From Candidatus Aminicenantota bacterium (GTDB lineage: Bacteria; Acidobacteriota; Aminicenantia; UBA2199): a stretch of 27,246 bases of DNA. Within the stretch, counting starts at the first letter, position 1, and each line of letters begins with the position of its first letter. The stretch lies in the NCBI GenBank assembly GCA_020355945.1, contig CP070627.1, positions 7,218,294 to 7,245,539 on the forward strand. The letters are read 5' to 3'. Under the pieces are notes generated by a model. It saw only the letters and a list, made by a program, of their open reading frames with translations. It did no database searches and had not been told where the DNA came from. Shown piece by piece: positions 1 through 7,700 of the stretch. Position numbers and translations under genes: made by a program.

Positions 1-101
1 TTCAAAGCCAGCGAATCCCAATTTAAACAACAATCCTGGAATAACTATTGCCTAAGACCAATAAAATCACATCAAATCAAGGGCGATCATTTTTCTATCT
101 T

Positions 102-574
102 TCAAATGCCGCATGTGATATCCTTTGCCAGGATTTTCACCAGGGTCATAAAAAAAGCACTTAGCTGCTCTTCCGTGTCATAAAAGGCAAAGACCTCCCG
201 GTTGAACCTGACGCCTGATCTTTCAACCCTTTTCCGCTCACCACCATTTCGGATATACTCACTAATATCAAAGTGAAAACCGCCTTCGCCCTCCAGGCAT
301 CCCCTTCCACTAGTTTTACAGTTTTGATGTTAAAGGGTTTAATTTCATTTTGAATGCGTTCAAGTACTGCGGTCCAGGGATCGATGCCGTAAACAGTGGA
401 GGAATTTCCCAGTGGCTGCGCCAATTCAATGACCGGGAAACCAGTGCCAAAACCCACATCCAGGACGGTCATGTCGGGTTTGAGCCTCACCTGGTCCAAC
501 AGCATCAAACCAAATAACAAAAATTGTTGCATCCCTAAAATATTGCCAATATTTCCCAAATCATTGTTATACAT
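102..574 (-). pseudogene. Truncated SAM-dependent methyltransferase fused to a shifted remnant
   Basis: An open frame runs from an ATG at 574 to a stop at 161 (137 codons). Its first ~95 residues are a class I methyltransferase N-terminus: the SAM-binding motif I is VLDVGFGTGFP, followed by YGIDPW (end of strand beta-2) and VEGDAW. Intact families continue for another 100-150 residues. Here similarity stops near 290 and the same frame turns into low-quality sequence. A second - strand frame, from about 290 to a stop at 102, looks like real protein (it includes FHFDISEYIRNGG, RSGVRFNREVFAFYDT and EEQLSAFFMTLVKILA), but I do not recognise its family. The simplest reading is a deletion or frameshift joining two decayed genes, leaving no functional methyltransferase. 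It faces away from the operon and is probably not part of it. A short living ORF (161-574) cannot be excluded. Confidence 0.6.
513..530 (-). repeat. 18-nt motif copy 1
   Basis: The + strand reads AATAACAAAAATTGTTGC, identical over 18 nt to 1144-1161. It is 15/18 identical to the reverse complement of the copies at 685 and 1342. This copy lies inside the codons for QQFLLF of the methyltransferase remnant. Confidence 0.5.
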
Positions 575-684
575 TGATTCTGACCAATATCCGCAGTCAC
601 TTTAATTTGTTAAAATATAATTTTTAAAAAAATTTTTCACCATAATGCTCCATATACTATGTTTTTCACCAGGCATTAATAAAT

Positions 685-702
685 GCAACAATTTTGAGTA
701 TT
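685..702 (+). repeat. 18-nt motif copy 2
   Basis: The + strand reads GCAACAATTTTGAGTATT, identical over 18 nt to 1342-1359. It is in inverted orientation to copy 1, about 155 nt away. Confidence 0.55.
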
Positions 703-1143
703 TTCAACAGCTATATAGTGTGTTATATTATTTTTTCCATGTTTCACATAATCAGGTTGTATCAAAAGCAGTCAGAAGAACCAGACCAAGACAAAGAAGT
801 TGACAGAATAAAGTAAAAAAAAGATAATAGTGAGTATATGCTGAGAGGGTCTGATTTTCCAATCGTTTTAAAAGATTTTGCCAAAAATTGTAAAGGCGGA
901 AGCTTATCGAAAATTGACTACCCATTAACACAATATATATCAAACTGGTAAAAGTACTGCTATACAAATCGTTATAAATTAACAAAAAACAATCAGGCTC
1001 ATGGAAAAATCAGGAACGCATTGTCTTATGAATTGGATGTGAAGTGGTATGAGCTTGAAGCATCTGTCGGAAGTAATAAAACATTTCTTCCAATCGCGTC
1101 CATGGTGGTGTCTTTACGTTACTTTTTTTGAAAATTGAGAAAG

Positions 1144-1161
1144 AATAACAAAAATTGTTGC
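1144..1161 (-). repeat. 18-nt motif copy 3
   Basis: Exact 18-nt match to 513-530. Together with the inverted copy at 1342 it brackets a segment of about 216 nt, much as copies 1 and 2 bracket about 190 nt. Confidence 0.5.
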
Positions 1162-1341
1162 GCGTTAAAAATACGTTAAATTTATACATAAAAAAGCTCT
1201 AAAATGTAGGAATTATTTACATTTCAGCTAATGATAAATTTCTTTGTAGAGTTGTTAAAAATAAACTTTAAAAATTTTTTTTTAGCCCATATGTTCAAAA
1301 GAGTAGAATATAAAAAAATTTTTATTTATTTGCTGAGAAAC

Positions 1342-1359
1342 GCAACAATTTTGAGTATT
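1342..1359 (+). repeat. 18-nt motif copy 4
   Basis: Exact 18-nt match to 685-702, in inverted orientation to copy 3. Confidence 0.55.
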
Positions 1360-1595
1360 GAAAATTTTCTCCCAATATGATACTTTTTAAGATTAGATCC
1401 TAAGCCAAAAATGAGCAGATTTTCACTGAAAAAGAGAGACTCCTGGTGGCTCAGGGAAAATAGCTTAACATAAAAAGTTAGTTTTTCTTTAAACGTCCTG
1501 CCAAAATCCCAGGGGCGGAAGCTCATTCACAAGAAAGGGAAAAAGAGATATCCGGTCATTGACGATTTGAAACCGGATAATCTAAAAAAATCAAT

Positions 1596-1679
1596 GGCTT
1601 TATCGACACCCTGGCATGACCCATTGCTTACCTGGTAATAAATCGTTGGTTGCAGGACTTCGCTGGGTACAATCATATC
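1596..1679 (+). pseudogene. Relic of an FtsX/MacB-type ABC transporter permease C-terminus
   Basis: One frame reads GFIDTLA, a TGA stop at 1617-1619, then PIAYLVINRWLQDFAGYNHI. FtsX/MacB-family permeases typically carry a stretch like 'IAWP(I/V)AYYVMNRWLQ(N/D)FAYRI' just before a late transmembrane helix. The in-frame TGA sits exactly where the conserved Trp (TGG) is expected. No ATG, no ribosome binding site and no upstream or downstream permease sequence remain, so only this fragment survives. It ends about 33 nt before the first NRPS gene, suggesting that an ancestral transporter gene was deleted or overwritten next to the cluster. The family match is from memory of the consensus. Confidence 0.5.
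1646..1673 (+). promoter_or_regulatory. Possible sigma70-like promoter for the operon
   Basis: TTGGTT at 1646-1651 and TACAAT at 1668-1673 are separated by 16 nt and lie about 40 nt before the first NRPS start codon. The match is only fair, and the element overlaps the permease relic. It is offered as the best visible candidate, not a firm call. Confidence 0.2.
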
Positions 1680-1712
1680 TTAAAAATTTTTTGTATTTGT
1701 TAAGGAGTACAG

Positions 1713-4700
1713 GTGAAGAAGAAACTGACGAAGCAAAATATTGAGGATATTTTTGCGTTAACTCCTATGCAAGAAGGGATGCTCTTTCATTATTTGAAAG
1801 ATCCGAACAGTGATCTTTATTTCGAACAGTTGAGCCTGGATATCTCCGGTGAAGTGGAGCGGGAAATTTTTGAGAAGGCCTGGCAATTTGTAATTGAAAG
1901 CAATGAGATGCTGCGGACTGTATTTCGTTGGGAAAATGTAGATAATCCAATACAAATCATTTTAAAAGAGAACAAACTCCAACCCGTATATTGGGGGTTT
2001 TCAGAACAGGATGCCTTAGAGAGGGATAAACTGGAAGAAGTAAGGAGTAATGATAAAAAACGAAAATTTGATTTGCGGGAAGTTCCTTTCAGGGTAACCT
2101 TATGTAAAATAGAAGAAGATAAATATGAGATGATTATCAGCAATCATCATATTTTATATGACGGTTGGAGCAATGGCATCATCTTAAGGGAGTTTTTTAA
2201 GGTTTATGATGATTTAGCCCACGAGAAAGAATTGGTCAAAACGGTTAAAATGAAATTTAAAGAATTTGTCAAATGGAACCAGGATCAGGATATTGAAAAA
2301 CAGGAAAAGTTCTGGAAAGACTATTTAAAAGGTTTTGACACGCAAACAGGAATTTCGATAAAAAGAAAAAGAAAGGAAATAACGACACCCATCACAGATA
2401 CCTTCAAAGTCAGCTTTTCCAGGGATTTAAAGAATAAAATAGAGGATTTTGTTAAAAGTCATAAGATTACATTGGCATCATTGTTATATAGTGCCTGGGG
2501 CATACTATTACAAAAATATAATTCCAATAATGATATACTGTTTGATACCACAATATCAGGAAGAAACATAAAGATAAAAGGGATAGAAGAGGCAGTGGGA
2601 TTATTTATCAACAGCCTGCCGCTGCGAGTGCAAACCTATCACCATGAAAAAATATTGGATTTCCTATGGCGAACCAATGAAATGGTGCAGCAGTGGAAAG
2701 CGTTCGCGGGCGGGTCCCCGCTCAATATGAAGGAATATCTTGATGAAGGTTATGGAGAGAATCTTTTTAATTCGGTGCTGGTCATAGAAAATTATCCGCT
2801 AAATAAAGCATTGATGCAAGATATCAGTACATCAATATTAAAAGTGAATGGCTTTTCTATTTCCGAAAGAACCTATCATGATTTGACCATTATCATTACC
2901 ACCTTTGATGATATGATGATCCATCTGACCTATAACCCGGAATTATTTGATGAGGGAATGGTTAAAACATTGGCGGAGCACTTTACTTTAATCTTACGAA
3001 AGATGGTTGAAAATACAGGGCAGAATGTATCCGTGCTGGAGATCTCTCCAGGAGAAATAAGAGAAATAAGAGAATGCATAATCAATAAATATACGGTCTC
3101 GCCGTCACCCTCCCCGGCTGAATATTATGCGCCCCGGCACCCCCTGGAAAAAGAATTGCTAGACATATGGTCCCGGGTTTTCCGGGTGGGAAAAAAAGAA
3201 ATTGGCATTGATACCAATTTCCTGGACCTGGGAGGACATTCGTTAAAAGCAGCAGCTTTGAGGTCAATGATCCATAAGCGGTTAAAGGTAAGAGTGCCTT
3301 TCGCACAATTTTTCAAATGCTTGACCATCAGGGAGCAGGCAGCGTTTATCCGGGAATTAAAGGAGACCCGATATATTCCCCTTCAAGCGGTGGAAAAAAA
3401 GGAATATTATGAATTATCTTCTGCTCAAAAAAGATTCTATATCTTACACATGATGGATAAAGAAAATGCCACCTTTAATATGCCCAATGTCTATCAACTG
3501 GAAGGGAACCTGGATAAAAGGAAACTTGAAAAAGCCTTTAAAATAATGCTCTGCCGGTATGAATCCCTGCGAACGTCATTTCATGTCTATAAAGGAGAAA
3601 CCTGGCAAAAAGTGGAAGAAAACGTTGATTTCAAGGTAGAATATAGTCAATGCAGTGAAGCAGGAATAAACGAAAAAATCCGGGAGTTAATCCACCCTTT
3701 CCAATTGGATCGTGCTCCTTTATTCCGGGTTCATTTAATCCGGGTGGAAGAGGAGAAACATTTCTTATTATTGGATATTCACCATATCGCAGCGGATGGG
3801 GCCTCCATAGAAATCTTATTGGAAGATTTTACTCTTCTTTATCAGGGAAAAAGGCTTGAATCCTTAACCATCCAATACAAAGATTATGCGGCCTGGCACA
3901 ATATATGTTTAAAAAAGAAAAAACTCACAAAGGAGGAAAACTACTGGATAAAACAACTGAAAGGTCTTACTTTTACCCGGGTTCCCGTGGATACCACCAG
4001 GTCCTACCATATGGTCACGGGCAAATACGAACACCTGGAAATCCCTCAAACCCTTTACCATAAAGTAAACGAATTCTGCAGTAAACACCAGGTAACCAAA
4101 TTTATTTTTTTGATAACAATTTTCTTTATTGTGGTGGAAATGGAAATCGATCAACAGGATATTACCATAGGAACCCCCCTTATGAACAGGGATCACAAGG
4201 ATTTGCACCACTTGATCGGAGTATTTTTAAATGTTTTGTTAATCCGGTCCACCATCAATAAAAACGACACCTTTTTGGATTACCTGGAGGCGAGTAAAAA
4301 AAATATAATCGAAGCCCTGGAAAATAGTTCCTATCCTTATGAGTGGTTGGTAGCCAGGGTGAAAGAACGGAATAATTGGAAGCGGGACGAGTTATTCACC
4401 ATTCTGTTTAATTATTTTGTCATTGAAAAAAAAATGGACCAATTAAGTGGAGGCTTAAAAATGCACCGGGTTAATTTTCAAACGGTCCTCCCCAAATACG
4501 ATCTGACATTATATGTGACTGAGGACCAGGAACTGGTCCACCTGGATTTGGTTTATAAGGCCAACTTATTTAGTGAACACCGCATCAAACGGATACTGGA
4601 GCATTTCCTGGATGTCGTGGAGATAGTCCTGGAAAACCAGAAGGCGAAATTATGCGATTTAAGTATGGATAATGACTCCGTACTGGGTGAACTGGATCCT

Positions 4701-4736
4701 GGAATGGAATTTTATGAAAATGATGAATTTCTTTAA
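1713..4736 (+). CDS. NRPS protein C-T-C, first module without an A domain
   Basis: 1007 codons with a GTG start at 1713, supported by AAGGAG at 1702-1707 (5-nt spacer). Domain order: condensation 1 (about residues 10-445; catalytic HHILYDG at 145-151), a carrier protein (about 470-545; DLGGHSL with phosphopantetheine Ser510), and condensation 2 (about 555-985; HHIAADG at 690-696). Both C active sites are intact. Between C1 and the carrier there is only a ~35-residue linker ending YYAPRHPLE, the usual A-to-T junction, so a whole A domain (~500 residues) is absent. The T must be charged in trans, or by upstream machinery not seen here. C2 has no A partner in this protein; the next gene begins directly with an A domain, so one C-A-T module is split between two polypeptides. 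The acidic tail (ENDEFL) may help docking. A 9-nt tandem duplication (3052-3069) encodes EIREIRE at the C1-T linker. Confidence 0.93.
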   Translation: MKKKLTKQNIEDIFALTPMQEGMLFHYLKDPNSDLYFEQLSLDISGEVEREIFEKAWQFVIESNEMLRTVFRWENVDNPIQIILKENKLQPVYWGFSEQDALERDKLEEVRSNDKKRKFDLREVPFRVTLCKIEEDKYEMIISNHHILYDGWSNGIILREFFKVYDDLAHEKELVKTVKMKFKEFVKWNQDQDIEKQEKFWKDYLKGFDTQTGISIKRKRKEITTPITDTFKVSFSRDLKNKIEDFVKSHKITLASLLYSAWGILLQKYNSNNDILFDTTISGRNIKIKGIEEAVGLFINSLPLRVQTYHHEKILDFLWRTNEMVQQWKAFAGGSPLNMKEYLDEGYGENLFNSVLVIENYPLNKALMQDISTSILKVNGFSISERTYHDLTIIITTFDDMMIHLTYNPELFDEGMVKTLAEHFTLILRKMVENTGQNVSVLEISPGEIREIRECIINKYTVSPSPSPAEYYAPRHPLEKELLDIWSRVFRVGKKEIGIDTNFLDLGGHSLKAAALRSMIHKRLKVRVPFAQFFKCLTIREQAAFIRELKETRYIPLQAVEKKEYYELSSAQKRFYILHMMDKENATFNMPNVYQLEGNLDKRKLEKAFKIMLCRYESLRTSFHVYKGETWQKVEENVDFKVEYSQCSEAGINEKIRELIHPFQLDRAPLFRVHLIRVEEEKHFLLLDIHHIAADGASIEILLEDFTLLYQGKRLESLTIQYKDYAAWHNICLKKKKLTKEENYWIKQLKGLTFTRVPVDTTRSYHMVTGKYEHLEIPQTLYHKVNEFCSKHQVTKFIFLITIFFIVVEMEIDQQDITIGTPLMNRDHKDLHHLIGVFLNVLLIRSTINKNDTFLDYLEASKKNIIEALENSSYPYEWLVARVKERNNWKRDELFTILFNYFVIEKKMDQLSGGLKMHRVNFQTVLPKYDLTLYVTEDQELVHLDLVYKANLFSEHRIKRILEHFLDVVEIVLENQKAKLCDLSMDNDSVLGELDPGMEFYENDEFL

Positions 4737-4765
4737 ATTTATATCGAATCTTCGGACGAACCACC

Positions 4766-7700
4766 ATGAAATTTGAGCATTTACATTTAGCCTCAAAGAT
4801 ATCTGTTCATTCCCGGCAGAACCCCGGGAAAACCGCCATCACATACGGCCGTAAATCCATCACTTATCTTCAGCTTCACCAGGAGTCAGGTAAAATAGCC
4901 CATTTCCTGCATGATAAAATAAATACTGTTAAATATGTGTTAATCATGCTGGACCGGTCGCCGGAACTGATTATTTCCATCCTGGGATTATTGAGGTGTG
5001 GGCTAATATTCGTTCCCATTGATCCGGGATATCCCGAAAACAGGATTCAAACACTCTTTAAAGAAGTCGAGGCCCGGTGGTTGATCACCACCACTGAATA
5101 TAAAGAAAAATTCAGGGATATCATTGCTGCTGAAAAGTTAAATGTTTTATTGGTAGATGAAGGGGCAAGGGAATGGGATAGCGGTGATATTAATTTCGAT
5201 GATATCTACAACAAGCATTGCTGCATCTATTTTACTTCGGGTTCCACCGGGACGCCAAAGGGTGTTTTGGGGCGTCATCGCAGTCTTATTCACTATATTG
5301 ACTGGGAGATCAAGGAATTTGCCATCAATGAACATTTTAAAGTCAGTCAATTGACAAATCCTTCTTTTGATCCCTTTCTGCGGGATATATTTGTGCCATT
5401 GGCAGCAGGGGGGACCTGCTGTATTCCCGGAAACCGTGACACATTACTGAATCCCGAGCAGTTAATCAAATGGCTGGATAACCACCGGGTGAACTTAATC
5501 CATATTGTACCCTCTTTATTTAAGGCATTAAGTTGGAACATCGAGAATGCGGATTGTTTGTTGGATGTGAGGTATATATTATTGGCCGGGGAATTGCTTC
5601 GGGGCAATGATATTAAGAAATTCATCCATATATTCCGGGATCGCATCCAATTGGTGAATATTTACGGCCCCACTGAAACCACCCTGGCTAAATTATTTTA
5701 CCGGATTAAACCAGGGGACATCAATCAACCGATTATCCCGGTGGGTCAACCCATCCCCGACACCCAGGTAATGGTTCTGGATAACGCCAGGAAAAAATGC
5801 CTTTTACAAAATGTCGGGGAGGTTTATATTCGCACCCCGTATATTTCTTCCGGTTATTTTAACGATCGTGAATTGACCAAACAGGTATTTATAAAAAATC
5901 CCTACTCCGATAATATCCGTGATATTGTGTATAAAACCGGGGACCTGGGGAGAATTACCCTGGAGGGAAATCTTGAGTTGGTGGGCCGGAAGGATTCCCA
6001 GGTAAAGATCAGGGGGGTGCGGGTGGAAATGGGAGAGATCGAAGACCTGCTGCTGAGTTATGATGGCATTAGCGAAGCGGTTGTATTGGCTGACCAAGAT
6101 GATAATGGCAGCAAATACCTGGCCGCCTACCTGGTGGTGGAAAGAGATGTCACGGTGAATGATCTAAGAAGATACCTGGCAAAATATTTACCTGAAAGTA
6201 TGATCCCGTCACATTTTATGCGGTTGGAGCAAATACCCTTGAACCCCAATGGAAAAGTAGACCGCCAGGCACTATTGGCAGCGAAAAATGAGCCAATAGA
6301 ATTGGAAACAACCTATGTGGTCCCCGGATCAGGTGCGCAAAAGATAATTGCCGATGCCTGGAAGGATGTATTAAAAGTGGATAGAATCGGTATCCATGAT
6401 AACTTTTTCGACCTGGGGGGCAATTCCATGCACCTGATCCGGGTCAATAGCCGGTTGAAGGAGACGTTAAAGAGAGATATCCCGGTGGTGACCCTGCTGG
6501 CAAATCCCACCATTAGTGAATTGACCCGGCATTTGAGAGAAGGAGAAGAAAGAATTGAAACGGGCAAACCTGCGGCGGTGCGGCAAAGCCCCCGGGATAA
6601 AAAAGAAGGAATCGCGGTAATCGGTATGGCGGGAAAATTCCCGGGTGCTGAGAATATAGAAACCTTCTGGAAAAACCTCAAAAATGGTATGGAATCCATC
6701 TCTCATTTTTCAGACCAGGAGTTGGAGGAAGGGGGCACTGGTCCCGGGTTGTTAAAGAATCCCCATTATGTGAAGGCAAAGGGGGTTTTCCAGGATTTCG
6801 CATATTTTGATGCTTCTTTTTTTGATTATACTCCCCGTGAAGCTGAAATCATGGACCCGCAGCTCCGTCTTCTTCATGAATGTGCCTGGACAGCATTGGA
6901 GGATGCCGGGTATAATCCTGACACCTATGATGGTTCCATCGGATTTTACAGCGGTGCCGCCTCCAATATTTACTGGATGAAGCGTTTTTTCAACCGGGAG
7001 GGAGATTTTTCCGAAACGGACCGGTTCCAGGTATATACGTTAAATAGTATCAGTGCTTATGGGACAAGGATTTCTTATAAACTGGACTTGAGGGGCCCCA
7101 GTTTCCCGGTTCATACCGGGTGTTCCACTTCCCTGGTTACCATTCACCTGGCCTGTCAGGGGTTATTAAATGGTGAGTGTGATATGGCCCTGGCCGGGGG
7201 GGTATCATTATCCTTTCCCCCTCAATCAGGTTATCTTTACCAGGAAGGTATGATCCATTCGCCGGATGGCCACTGCCGGGCCTTTGACAGCCTCGCCCAT
7301 GGTACGGTGTTTGGGGATGCTGTTGGTTTGGTGGTACTTAAGCCGCTGCAAGACGCATTGGCTGATGGCGATACCATTCATGCCGTCATCAAAGGCTCTG
7401 CTATCAATAATGACGGAAAACGGAGATTGGGGTATACCGCCCCCAGTACCCAGGGGCAGGCAGATGTCATTCGCGATGCCCTTGATGCAGCGGGAATTGA
7501 ACCGGAAAGCATTGGTTATGTTGAAACCCACGGCACAGGAACAGCCCTGGGGGACCCCAATGAAATCCAGGCTCTAAAACAGGCATTCAATACAAACAAG
7601 AAAAGATTCTGCAGCATTGCCGCTTTAAAAACAAATATGGGGCATTTGAATGTGGCTGCCGGTGTCGCTGGTTTTATTAAAACCGTGCTTTGCATTAAAT

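Larger units (their letters stand above)
575..1712. other. AT-rich intergenic region without a credible gene
   Basis: About 1.1 kb of AT-rich DNA separates the methyltransferase remnant from the operon. Two short - strand open frames (752-985 and 1326-1526) have no recognisable domain or good start and look fortuitous. Both hold loosely similar stretches: the + strand reads a GGCGGAAGCT core near 895-904 and again near 1515-1524. The 18-nt motif copies and the permease relic inside this region are listed separately. I see no tRNA, rRNA or CRISPR array, and no clear rho-independent terminator. Confidence 0.6.

Noticed and set aside
396..605. 69-codon + strand open frame opposite the methyltransferase remnant
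   Set aside because: It is the antisense shadow of SAM-binding codons; the - strand frame has the family motifs.
752..985. 77-codon - strand open frame with hydrophobic stretches
   Set aside because: No recognisable family, no good ribosome binding site, AT-rich region; looks fortuitous.
1326..1526. 66-codon - strand open frame
   Set aside because: No domain and no start signal; it spans one 18-nt motif copy and is unlikely to be a gene.
6313..6699. 128-codon - strand open frame inside gene 2
   Set aside because: Antisense to the T domain and the KS start; the sense strand carries clear motifs.
7100..7135. Inactive KS in gene 2 because of HTGCSTSL instead of TACSSSL
   Set aside because: The catalytic Cys and both His residues are present; Gly before Cys and Thr after are tolerated variations, so there is no basis to call it dead.
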